A stretch of 64,000 nucleotides of DNA from Brachybacterium phenoliresistens. GTDB lineage: Bacteria > Actinomycetota > Actinomycetes > Actinomycetales > Dermabacteraceae. Numbering within the stretch: position 1 is the first letter of the stretch; each line of letters opens with the position of its first letter. The position numbers and the translations under genes were made by a program. The stretch lies in the NCBI RefSeq assembly GCF_000576425.1, contig NZ_KK069989.1:1-64000 (forward strand), in the 5' to 3' direction. The notes beneath the pieces were generated by a model. That model was not told the origin of the DNA, did not search any database, and was given only the letters and a program-made list of their open reading frames with translations. Positions 53,911 through 61,702 of the stretch are shown one piece after another.

Positions 53911-55949
53911 CGCAGGAAGGCGGCCGCGACGCCCGCGTCCACCGGGATGTGCAGGCCGGTCGTGTGCGAGAGGTCCCCGGCCGTCAGCGCGAAGACGGCG
54001 TTGGCGACGTTCTCCGGCAGCACCTCGCGCTTGAGCAGGGTGCGCTGCGCGTAGAACTCGCCGAGGTTCTCCTCCTCGACGCCGTACACCTTGGCGCGGG
54101 AGGCGCCCCAGCCGCCGGCGAAGATCCCGGAGCCGCGCACCACCCCGTCGGGGTTGATGCCGTTGACGCGGATCTGGTGCCCGCCGAGCTCGGCGGCGAG
54201 CAGGCGCACCTGGTGGGCCTGGTCGGCCTTGGTCGCCGAGTAGGCGATGTTGTTGGGGCCGGCGAACACGGAGTTCTTCGAGGAGATGTAGATGATGTCC
54301 CCGCCCATGTCCTGGTCGAGCATGACGCGGGCCGTCTCGCGGGAGACGAGGAAGGAGCCGCGGGCCATGACGTCGTGCTGGAGGTCCCAGTCCTTGGCGG
54401 TGGTCTCCAGCAGCGGCTTGGACAGCGACAGGCCGGCGTTGTTGACGATGAGGTCCAGCCCGCCGAAGAACAGCACCGCCTCGTGGACGGCGTCGATCAC
54501 GGCCTGCTCGTCGGAGACGTCGGCGCGGATCGCGGCGGCCCTGTCCGGGCCGCCGAGCTCCTCGGCGACCTTCTGCGCGTTCTCGAGGTTGAGGTCGGCG
54601 ATGACGACGTGGGCGCCCTCGGCGACCAGGCGCTCCGCGGTCGCCTTCCCGATCCCGGAGCCGCCGCCGGTGACGAAGGCGACGCGGCGGGCCAGCGGCT
54701 TCTCGGCGGGCATGCGCTGCAGCTTCGCCTCCTCCAGCGCCCAGTACTCGATGCGGAACTTCTCCGCCTCGTCGATGGGGGCGTAAGTCGACACGGACTC
54801 CGCCCCGCGCATCACGTGGATGGCGTTGACGTAGAACTCGCCGGCCACGCGCGCGGTCTGCTTGTCCTTGCCGAAGGAGAACATGCCCACGCCCGGGACC
54901 AGGACGATCGCCGGGTCCGCGCCGCGGATCGCGGGGGAGTCGGCCTCGGCGTGGCGCTCGTAGTAGGCGGTGTAGTCCGCGCGGTAGGCCTCGTGCAGCT
55001 CCTTCAGGCGGGCCACGGAGTCCTCGATCGAGGCATCGGCGGGCAGGTCCAGGACCAGCGGCTTGACCTTGGTGCGCAGGAAGTGGTCGGGGCAGGAGGT
55101 GCCCAGCTCCGCGAGCGCGGCGAGCTTCTCGGAGGCGAGGAACTCGTGGACGTCCGCGGAGTCGGTCCAGTGGCCCACCATCGGCGCATCGGTCGAGGCG
55201 AGGCCGCGGATCACGGGGAACAGGGCGGAGGCCTTCGCCCGGCGCTCGGCCTCGGGCAGGGCGGCGCGGGCCGCGTCGTGGGCGCCGAAGGGCTCGGCGG
55301 CGCCGTGCGCATCCAGGTAGGCCTGCGCCTCGCGGATGATCCGCAGGGAGTTCTCCTGCGCCTGCTGCGAGGTCTCGCCCCAGGCGGTGATCCCGTGCCC
55401 GCCCAGGATGCAGCCGATGGCCTGGGGGTTCTCCTCCTTGATCGCGGCGATGTCCAGGCCCAGCTGGAAGCCGGGGCGGCGCCACGGCACCCACACGACG
55501 GCGTCGCCGAAGACCTCGCGGGTCAGGCGCTCGCCGTCGGCTGCGGTGGCCAGGGCGATGCCGGCATCGGGGTGGAGGTGGTCCACGTGCGCGGCGTCGA
55601 CCAGGGCGTGCATGGCGGTGTCGATCGAGGGGGCGGCGCCGCCCTTGCCGAACAGGCAGTGGTCGAAGGCGGCGACCATCTCGTCCTCGCGCTCGAGGCC
55701 GGGGTACACCTCCCGCAGGGCACGCACGCGGTCCAGGCGCAGCACCGCGAGGCCCTTCTCCTGCAGCGTCCCGAGGTCGCCGCCGGAGCCCTTGACCCAC
55801 AGCAGCTCGACGTCCTCGCCGGTGACGGGGTCGCGGTCGGTGCCCTTGGCGGAGGTGTTGCCGCCGGCGTAGTTGGTGTTCGCCGGGTCCGAGCCCAGGG
55901 CGTTGGAGCGCTGGAGGAGGTCGGCGATGGTGCGAGCGGCGTCGCTCAT
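53907..55949 (-). CDS. rhaEW: Bifunctional rhamnulose-1-phosphate aldolase / lactaldehyde dehydrogenase
   Basis: A 680-residue fusion. Residues 1-400 are a class II aldolase domain (NTNYAGGNTSAKGTDRD, ELLWVKGSGGDLGTL, VDHLHPDAGIA with zinc-type histidines near 125, GCILGGHGITAWG). Residues 418-680 are a short-chain dehydrogenase (FVTGGGSGIGKATAERL, LIVNNAGLSLS, YISSKNSVFAG, YSATKADQ). The aldolase yields DHAP and L-lactaldehyde; the second half would oxidise the aldehyde to lactate. AAGGAG precedes the ATG at 55949. It leads the rhaEW-rhaB operon and follows a DeoR gene on the same strand. Confidence 0.93.
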   Translation of the reverse strand: MSDAARTIADLLQRSNALGSDPANTNYAGGNTSAKGTDRDPVTGEDVELLWVKGSGGDLGTLQEKGLAVLRLDRVRALREVYPGLEREDEMVAAFDHCLFGKGGAAPSIDTAMHALVDAAHVDHLHPDAGIALATAADGERLTREVFGDAVVWVPWRRPGFQLGLDIAAIKEENPQAIGCILGGHGITAWGETSQQAQENSLRIIREAQAYLDAHGAAEPFGAHDAARAALPEAERRAKASALFPVIRGLASTDAPMVGHWTDSADVHEFLASEKLAALAELGTSCPDHFLRTKVKPLVLDLPADASIEDSVARLKELHEAYRADYTAYYERHAEADSPAIRGADPAIVLVPGVGMFSFGKDKQTARVAGEFYVNAIHVMRGAESVSTYAPIDEAEKFRIEYWALEEAKLQRMPAEKPLARRVAFVTGGGSGIGKATAERLVAEGAHVVIADLNLENAQKVAEELGGPDRAAAIRADVSDEQAVIDAVHEAVLFFGGLDLIVNNAGLSLSKPLLETTAKDWDLQHDVMARGSFLVSRETARVMLDQDMGGDIIYISSKNSVFAGPNNIAYSATKADQAHQVRLLAAELGGHQIRVNGINPDGVVRGSGIFAGGWGASRAKVYGVEEENLGEFYAQRTLLKREVLPENVANAVFALTAGDLSHTTGLHIPVDAGVAAAFLR

Positions 55950-55984
55950 GGGGACTCCTTGACTGCGGTCGGGGACGCGCACGG

Positions 55985-56034
55985 TCGATTGTTCGATCGT
56001 GTGAGAGTTTACAACTTAGAACATCGGGAGGGAA
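55985..56034 (-). promoter_or_regulatory. Putative promoter region of the rhaEW-rhaB operon
   Basis: A possible minus-strand -10 TAAACT (56011-56006) has a weak -35 TTCCCT (56034-56029) 17 bases upstream. The region is unusually A/T-rich for the window and carries the words TGTGAGAG and AGAACAT, both of which recur in the MFS promoter at 61552-61575. Repeated CGAT motifs (55986-55998) lie towards the gene. Regulator unknown; a DeoR protein is likely. Confidence 0.4.
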
Positions 56035-56079
56035 GGGGTCGGGAGGATCCGATCGGCCCGGTCGAGACGCGGGCCCGCG

Positions 56080-56841
56080 TCAGAGGATCTCGACCAGGTC
56101 CCGGTAGGGGTCCAGGGCCGCATCGGCCGGATCCAGGTCGGTGACCAGGACCTCCACCTCCTCGAGGTCGAGGGAGCGGGCCAGGGCCGCGACGCCCAGC
56201 TTGCCCGCGTCCACGCACAGCACGGTGCGGCGGGCCCGGGCGGCGAGGACGCGCTTGACCTCGGCCTCCTCGAGGGAGGCCTCGCTCGCCCCGGCCCGGG
56301 GATCCACGCCGCCGCTCGAGGTCACGAACAGCTCGGTGAACAGCTCGCCGGCGCTGCGGCAGGCGAGCGGGCCCACCAGGCTGCCGGTGCGGGGGTCCGG
56401 CTGCCCGCCCAGCAGCAGCGGGGTCACCCCGGGAACGGCGACCAGGGCGGACAGGGTCTGGATCGCATTGGTGAGGACGGTGAGGTCCTCCCGCGGTCCC
56501 AGCATCCCCGCGAGCGTGGCGACCGTGGTCGAGGCGTCGAAGGCGATGGTGCCCGCGGCCGGGACCAGGTCCCGCGTCTTCTGGGCGATGCGGGTCTTCG
56601 CCGCGCGGCCGCTCTCGCGGCGCTCGTCGAAGGGCCGCGGGCCGCTGGCGCGGACGGCGCCCCCGCGCACCCGGCGCATCTCGCCCGCCGCCTCGAGCGC
56701 CGCGAGGTCGCGGCGGATCGTCATCTCCGAGACGCCCAGCTCCCGGGCGGCCTCCTCGATGCGGACGTCGCCGTGCGCATCCACCCGGGCGGTCAGCTCG
56801 CTGCGGCGCTGCTCGGCGCTGAGGGTTCCGGTGATCGGCAT
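56080..56841 (-). CDS. DeoR-family transcriptional regulator
   Basis: A 253-residue regulator. The N-terminal winged helix is RRSELTARVDAHGDVRIEEAARELGVSEMTIRRDLAALEAAGEMRRVRGGAV, followed by the DeoR sensor domain with GTIAFDASTTVATLAGML, LTVLTNAIQTL and EEAEVKRVLAARARR. Such proteins usually respond to a sugar phosphate. It lies 9 bases downstream of the FGGY kinase gene in the same operon and directly upstream of the rhaEW promoter, so it could regulate either. The sensor glycine/serine positions look intact. Confidence 0.9.
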   Translation of the reverse strand: MPITGTLSAEQRRSELTARVDAHGDVRIEEAARELGVSEMTIRRDLAALEAAGEMRRVRGGAVRASGPRPFDERRESGRAAKTRIAQKTRDLVPAAGTIAFDASTTVATLAGMLGPREDLTVLTNAIQTLSALVAVPGVTPLLLGGQPDPRTGSLVGPLACRSAGELFTELFVTSSGGVDPRAGASEASLEEAEVKRVLAARARRTVLCVDAGKLGVAALARSLDLEEVEVLVTDLDPADAALDPYRDLVEIL

Positions 56842-56850
56842 GCCGCGATC

Positions 56851-58302
56851 CTAAGCCGAGGCGTCCTCGCGGTCCCGGGCCAGCTCCAGCAGGCGGGCGA
56901 AGCGCCGGCGGCGCCGAGCGTAGTCCTGCGTGAGCGCGGCGTCCGGGGTGAAGGTGCGGGTGATCTCCGCGGTGCGCTCGCGCAGCTGCGCGGGCTCGAG
57001 CAGCCCCAGGCCGATGCCGGCGAGGAAGGCCGCGCCGTGCGCGGCGCCGTGGCCGGTGCGGGGACGGGAGACGGGGATCCCCAGGACGTCGGCCTTGATC
57101 TGCATCCACACGTCCGAGGCGGAGCCGCCGCCGGTGGCGCGCATCTCCGGGACGGGGAAGCCGTGCGCGGCCAGCTGCTCGAGGTCGGCGGCGAGGGCGA
57201 GGGCGTTGCCCTCCATGGCGGCGAGCATGAGGTCCACGCCGTCGGTGTCCAGCCCGATCCCGTCGATCATCCCGCGGGTGCGGGGGTTCCAGCTGGGCGT
57301 GCGCTCCCCGGCCAGCGCGGGGACCACCATGAGCGGGGAGGGGCGCCGCCGCGCCCGCAGCGGCCCGGTCTCGCGCAGGTCCTGCGGGCCTCCGGCGAGG
57401 CCGTTGACCCAGTCGACGGTCGCCCCGGCGGTGACCTGGGCGGTGATCAGCAGATCGACCCCCGGCAGGCAGTGGCGGGTATGGATGAACCCCGGCACGT
57501 GCACGCCGGCGGGGACGGGCAGGATCGTCACGCTCGAGAAGCCGTTCATCTCCACCAGCGGATCGCCCACCGCGAGGGCCCCGGCCTCGAGCGCGGAGCC
57601 GACGGAGTCGATGGCCCCGGCCAGCACCGGGGTGCCCGCGGGGATGCCGGTGGCGGCCTCTGCCGCCGCGGTGACGGCGCCGACCACGGCCGTGGTCGGC
57701 ACGATCTCGCCGAGCAGCTCCGCGGGCACCCCGGCCTCGGCGAGGCGCGCATCGAGGGCGCCGGTGGTCTCGTCGAAGGCCTGCAGCAGCGCGGCGGTGC
57801 TGTCGTCCAGGGCGGCGCGGCCGGTGAGGCGGCGGACGACGAAGCCGTTGGCGGAGACCACCGTGCGGGTGCGGGCGAGGACCTCGGGCCGCTCCCGGCG
57901 CAGCCACAGCAGCTTCGCGGTGCCGAAGAAGGGATCGGCCCCGTGCCGGTGCCCGGGGGCGACGGCCGCGATCTCGTGGGCCTCGGCCTCGGCCCGGCGG
58001 TCGAGCCAGGTCAGCGCGGGACCGGCGGGCTCGCCCTCGGCGTCCAGCGGGACGAGCGTCGGGGCCTGGCTCGTCACCGCGACCCCGGCGATCGGCTCGG
58101 GGCCGAGGAGGGAGCGGGTGAGCTCCGTGAGCGCCGACCACCATGCCCCGGGGTCCTGCTCGGCGCCGCCGCGGGCGTCCACCGAGGTGGGGTAGCGGCG
58201 GGCGCCGTCGCGCACCAGGGCGCCGTCGCGATCGGAGAGGACCACCTTCACCCCGCTGGTGCCGACGTCGATGCCCAGCAGCAGTCCGGTCGCGGCGGTC
58301 AT
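56851..58302 (-). CDS. FGGY-family carbohydrate kinase, substrate unknown
   Basis: A 483-residue kinase with GLLLGIDVGTSGVKVVL at the start, GVAVTSQAPTLVPLDAEG, VLAGAIDSVGSALEAGAL, FIHTRHCLPGVDLLI and MRATGGGSASDVWMQIKADVLGIPVSRP. The overall pattern is xylulokinase/gluconokinase-like. Its neighbours are a 2-hydroxyacid dehydrogenase, DeoR regulators and a polyol-type permease. A polyol- or aldonate-derived substrate is therefore likelier than rhamnulose, for which rhaB is present. The ATG overlaps the dehydrogenase stop as ATGA. Confidence 0.88.
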   Translation of the reverse strand: MTAATGLLLGIDVGTSGVKVVLSDRDGALVRDGARRYPTSVDARGGAEQDPGAWWSALTELTRSLLGPEPIAGVAVTSQAPTLVPLDAEGEPAGPALTWLDRRAEAEAHEIAAVAPGHRHGADPFFGTAKLLWLRRERPEVLARTRTVVSANGFVVRRLTGRAALDDSTAALLQAFDETTGALDARLAEAGVPAELLGEIVPTTAVVGAVTAAAEAATGIPAGTPVLAGAIDSVGSALEAGALAVGDPLVEMNGFSSVTILPVPAGVHVPGFIHTRHCLPGVDLLITAQVTAGATVDWVNGLAGGPQDLRETGPLRARRRPSPLMVVPALAGERTPSWNPRTRGMIDGIGLDTDGVDLMLAAMEGNALALAADLEQLAAHGFPVPEMRATGGGSASDVWMQIKADVLGIPVSRPRTGHGAAHGAAFLAGIGLGLLEPAQLRERTAEITRTFTPDAALTQDYARRRRRFARLLELARDREDASA

Positions 58303-59351
58303 CGGGGCACCTCGGTGAGGGGGTGCAGCGGCGCCTCGCCGTCCAGGAAGCGCCGCAGCTCCTCGGCGACGCCCTCGGCGGCGCGGGCGGCGGTCTCGCG
58401 GCTGGCCCCGGCGATGTGCGGGGTGAGCACCACGTCGTATCCCTCTCGGGCGAGCGTCAGCACGCCCTCGTCCATGTCCACGGGCTCGTCGGGGTAGACG
58501 TCGAAGGCGGCCGCGCCCAGCTGTCCGGAGCGGATCGCGTCCGCCACGGCCGCGTAGTCGACCAGGCCGCCGCGGGCGGCGTTGACGAGGATCCCGCCGG
58601 GCCGCATGGCGGCCAGGCGCTCGGCGCTGACGATCCCGGCGGTGTCCTCGCTCAGCCGGGCGTGCACGGAGACGGCGTCGCTGCGGCGGAACAGCTCCTC
58701 GACCTCGGCGACCTGCTCGGCGATCCCGTCCAGCGCCCCGGGGGCGAGGTAGGGGTCGAAGACGAGCACCTCGGCGCCCAGGGCGGCGAGCACGCGGGCC
58801 ACGTGCGCCCCCACGGCCCCGGCGCCGATCAGGCCGATGGTCGCGCCGTGGACCTCCCGGCCCACCTGGTCGTACCGGTACAGGTCGCCGCGCCACCGCC
58901 GCTCCAGCAGGGAGCCGTGCGCGGTGGGGATGCGGCGGAACGCCGCCAGCAGCAGGCCCAGGGTCATCTCCGCGGTGGCGATGCCGTTGCGGCCGGGCAC
59001 GTTGACCACGAGGATCCCGAGCTCCTGCGCGGTGCGCAGGTCCACATTGGTGGGGCCGCCGCGGGAGACGCCGATGAAGCGCAGGTCGGGGCTCTCGCGC
59101 AGCACCCGCTCGGACAGCGGGGCGAGCTGGGTGAGGATCGCCGCGCGGCCCTGCAGGGCCTCGAGGAGCTCCTCCTCCGTGCCGGAGGCCTCGTGGATGC
59201 CGCCGACGCTGTGGAAGGGGACGTCGGGCCATTCGAGCTGCAGGGTGGAGATGTCCGCGTGCTCGCCAAGGCGCCGGGCGGCGGCCTCGGCGAACAGCTC
59301 CGGGAGGATGAAGCGGTCGCCGGCGGCGAGGATCGGAGGGGGCGTCGACAT
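58299..59351 (-). CDS. D-isomer-specific 2-hydroxyacid dehydrogenase
   Basis: A 350-residue NAD-dependent dehydrogenase. It has the nucleotide motif GLIGAGAVGAHVARVLAALGAEVLVFDPY, the catalytic Arg region VNAARGGLVDYAAV, a Glu in DVYPDEPV, and the catalytic His in LTPHIAGASRETA. The N-terminal substrate part contains FIGVSRGGPTNVDL, as in the PGDH-like subgroup. The ATG at 59351 is preferred to 59366 because a GGA site fits it. It is first in an operon with the FGGY kinase and a DeoR gene, and divergent from a second DeoR gene 53 bases away. The substrate is unknown. Confidence 0.9.
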   Translation of the reverse strand: MSTPPPILAAGDRFILPELFAEAAARRLGEHADISTLQLEWPDVPFHSVGGIHEASGTEEELLEALQGRAAILTQLAPLSERVLRESPDLRFIGVSRGGPTNVDLRTAQELGILVVNVPGRNGIATAEMTLGLLLAAFRRIPTAHGSLLERRWRGDLYRYDQVGREVHGATIGLIGAGAVGAHVARVLAALGAEVLVFDPYLAPGALDGIAEQVAEVEELFRRSDAVSVHARLSEDTAGIVSAERLAAMRPGGILVNAARGGLVDYAAVADAIRSGQLGAAAFDVYPDEPVDMDEGVLTLAREGYDVVLTPHIAGASRETAARAAEGVAEELRRFLDGEAPLHPLTEVPR

Positions 59352-59392
59352 GCGGTGTCCTTTCATGCCCCGGGGTGGGGCGCGGGCTGCTC

Positions 59393-59398
59393 TATGCT
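59393..59398 (+). promoter_or_regulatory. -10 box for leaderless transcription of a DeoR gene
   Basis: TATGCT ends 6 bases before the GTG at 59405, consistent with transcription starting at the start codon. No ribosome site is seen upstream of that GTG, which supports a leaderless mRNA. Confidence 0.55.
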
Positions 59399-59404
59399 GG
59401 TCAG

Positions 59405-60154
59405 GTGGTATCTCTCGCGGCCCAGGAGCGTCAGGACCGGCTGCTCGCCGAGCTGCGTGCGACCCAGTCCGTGGCCCTGTCCGATGCCGCGATGCAGCTG
59501 GGCGTGAGCGAGATGACCGTGCGGCGCGACCTCGATCGGCTCGAGGAGCGGGGGCTGGCGCGCCGCGTGCGCGGGGGCGCGGTCTATGCGGGGCCGGTGA
59601 GCTTCGGCGGGCGCTCGCGCTCCCACAGCGAGGAGAAGCGGGAGATCGCCCGCAAGCTGCTGCCGCTGGTCCCGGAGGAGGGCGTGATCGCCCTGGACTC
59701 GTCGACCACCATGCACCATCTGGCCGGGGCGATCGAGGGCGGCGGGGACCTCACGGTGGTCACCAACGGCCTGCTCACCTTCGAGGCGCTGCGCGGCCGG
59801 CCCGGCATCGTCGCGATCCTCACCGGCGGCAGGCAGGACGCCCGCAGCGACTCGCTGATCGGCCCGGTCGCCACCGCGACGCTCGACGCGATGCGCTTCA
59901 CCGCGTTCTTCGCCTCCGCCGCGGCGATCGATCCGCAGTTCTGCTTCGAGGACACCTTCGAGGAGGCCGAGGTGAAGAAGGCCTTCGCCCGCGCCGCGGG
60001 CCAGGTGGTGCTCGGCGCGCACTCCGACAAGCTGGGCGCCGTGGCGACGGCGGCGGCGGTGCCGCTCGAGCGCGTGGGCGTGCTCGCGACCGAGCTGCCC
60101 GCCGCCGCGCCCGAGCTCCAGGAGTACCGCGGGCGCGTGCCCCGCGTGCTCTGA
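59405..60154 (+). CDS. DeoR-family transcriptional regulator
   Basis: A 249-residue regulator. HTH: QERQDRLLAELRATQSVALSDAAMQLGVSEMTVRRDLDRLEERGLARRVRGGAV. Sensor domain: EEGVIALDSSTTMHHLAGAIEGGGDLTVVTNGLLTFEAL and EEAEVKKAFARAAGQVVLGAHSDKLG, which keeps the residues that contact sugar phosphates. The start is taken as GTG 59405 because it follows a -10 box by 6 bases (leaderless); a longer frame upstream has no support. It is divergent from the dehydrogenase-kinase operon and convergent with the MFS permease gene, so it probably controls both. Confidence 0.88.
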   Translation: MVSLAAQERQDRLLAELRATQSVALSDAAMQLGVSEMTVRRDLDRLEERGLARRVRGGAVYAGPVSFGGRSRSHSEEKREIARKLLPLVPEEGVIALDSSTTMHHLAGAIEGGGDLTVVTNGLLTFEALRGRPGIVAILTGGRQDARSDSLIGPVATATLDAMRFTAFFASAAAIDPQFCFEDTFEEAEVKKAFARAAGQVVLGAHSDKLGAVATAAAVPLERVGVLATELPAAAPELQEYRGRVPRVL

Positions 60155-60180
60155 GCCGCGGCCCGCGCGGTGCCGGGGTC

Positions 60181-61500
60181 TCATCGGCCCGCGGCCTCGC
60201 CGGCCGTCGCGGCGGCGGGGGAGGCGGCCGGCGCCCCGGCGTCCTGGGCGAGGGCGCGCTGGTCGACCTTCTGCAGGAAGCTCAGGCCGAAGGAGACGAG
60301 GTAGGTCGCGGCGAGGGCGATCACCGTGCCGGTGGTGCCGATGCGGTCCCACAGCAGCGTGACCATGAGCGATCCGATGAACTGGGAGAGCCCGGCGGCG
60401 AGGTTCAGCAGGGCCACGGCGCTGCCGCGACGATGCGGCTCGAGGGCCGGCATGAGCGCGGAAAGCGGCACGTAGGCGGCAAGGGCGAAGCCGAAGACGA
60501 CGACCGCCGCCGCGGTCAGCCACGGGTTCGGGCCGAAGATCACGGGCACGAAGTACAGCAGCAGCGTCGCCGCGCACATGCCGATCGCGCCGAACCAGCG
60601 CACGGTGCGCACCCAGCCGATCCGGTCGCCGAGCACGCCCCACAGGAGGTTGGTGAACACGGTGACCAGGTAGACGAGGCTCCACAGCTTCAGCCAGGTG
60701 CCCTGCGCGAAGCCGAGGTCGCGCACGAAGACGATCGGCAGCATGACGATGAAGCCGTACAGGGAGATCTGGTTGATGATCCGCTGGATCATGCCGTAGG
60801 CGAGCTGCACGTTGCGCACGGGCATCACGAGCGTCTCGGTGAGCACGCCCAGCAGTCCGGCGAGGGTGCGCGGGCCGTGCTGCTCGGGCCCCCGGCCGCG
60901 GACGAGGAGGCCGGCGAGCAGGCCGCCGACGGCGATGAAGGCGATCGAGGCCCACAGGGTCGCGATCTCGCCGATCCACGGGATGGTCAGGCTGGGCAGG
61001 TAGGAGCCGAAGACGCCGACGCCGATGGAGTAGAAGCACCAGAACCAGCCCATCGCCGAGGACAGGCGGTCCCCCGGCGCGGCGTAGGAGATCCAGACGA
61101 CGAAGCTGTACACGAACATCGGGTAGGCGGCGGCGCGGATCGCGTACATGACCAGGGTCATGGCGAAGTCGCCCTGCATGACGCCGAAGTACAGGAAGCC
61201 GACGTGGAAGACGATCCACATGATCGTCGCGAGGATCATGACGCGGCGGGGCCCGAAGTACTCCGCGAGCACGCCGGAGGCGAAGGCGCCGAGGGCGACG
61301 ATCAGCCCGTAGACGGTGAAGATGCTGCCGGTCTGGGCGGTGGTGAAGCCGGCGTGGGTGACGAGGTAGTCGGAGAGGAAGGCCTGCTCGAGGCCGTCGC
61401 CGGTCATGAAGAAGGCGATCGCGACGTAGCCCCACAGCAGGGCGGGGGAGAGCCCGAGGAAGCTCCGGCCGGTCGTCGGCGACGTCGTTGTCGGGGACAT
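60181..61500 (-). CDS. MFS polyol permease (RbtT-like)
   Basis: A 439-residue transporter with twelve hydrophobic segments. The start of the fold, WGYVAIAFFMTGDGLEQAFLSDYLV, and the loops ASGVLAEYFGPRRVMIL and WGVLGDRIGWVRTVRWFGAIGM are paralogous to the permease at 1577-2935, placing it in the polyol permease group. The C-terminus ends in an Ala-rich tail. It is convergent with a DeoR gene 26 bases away. It likely imports the polyol or aldose processed by the kinase and 2-hydroxyacid dehydrogenase nearby. A possible -10 TAACAT (61562-61557) lies 57 bases upstream. Confidence 0.87.
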   Translation of the reverse strand: MSPTTTSPTTGRSFLGLSPALLWGYVAIAFFMTGDGLEQAFLSDYLVTHAGFTTAQTGSIFTVYGLIVALGAFASGVLAEYFGPRRVMILATIMWIVFHVGFLYFGVMQGDFAMTLVMYAIRAAAYPMFVYSFVVWISYAAPGDRLSSAMGWFWCFYSIGVGVFGSYLPSLTIPWIGEIATLWASIAFIAVGGLLAGLLVRGRGPEQHGPRTLAGLLGVLTETLVMPVRNVQLAYGMIQRIINQISLYGFIVMLPIVFVRDLGFAQGTWLKLWSLVYLVTVFTNLLWGVLGDRIGWVRTVRWFGAIGMCAATLLLYFVPVIFGPNPWLTAAAVVVFGFALAAYVPLSALMPALEPHRRGSAVALLNLAAGLSQFIGSLMVTLLWDRIGTTGTVIALAATYLVSFGLSFLQKVDQRALAQDAGAPAASPAAATAGEAAGR

Positions 61501-61621
61501 GCAATGACTCCTGTGTCGGGGGCGGGCGCGGACGACCCGCCGAGGTCTGTCAGAACATGTTAGATGATGTGAGAGCGTGTGAAAAGAGGGGTAGGCGCGG
61601 CGGGGTCGCGGCGGGATGCGG

Positions 61622-61673
61622 CCTGCGCGCGCGCAGGAGCCCCCGCCTGCTCGTCCGCGCAGGCGGGGGCTCC
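61622..61673 (-). terminator. Strong hairpin terminator of rhaI with adjacent palindrome
   Basis: GGAGCCCCCGCCTGC (61636-61650) and GCAGGCGGGGGCTCC (61659-61673) form a perfect 15-bp stem around 8 bases, just past the rhaI stop. Next to it is the 16-bp palindrome CCTGCGCGCGCGCAGG (61622-61637). It insulates the MFS gene from rhaI transcription. Confidence 0.85.
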
Positions 61674-61702
61674 GTGGGGGCGCGCGATGCGGGGCGCGGG
61701 CG

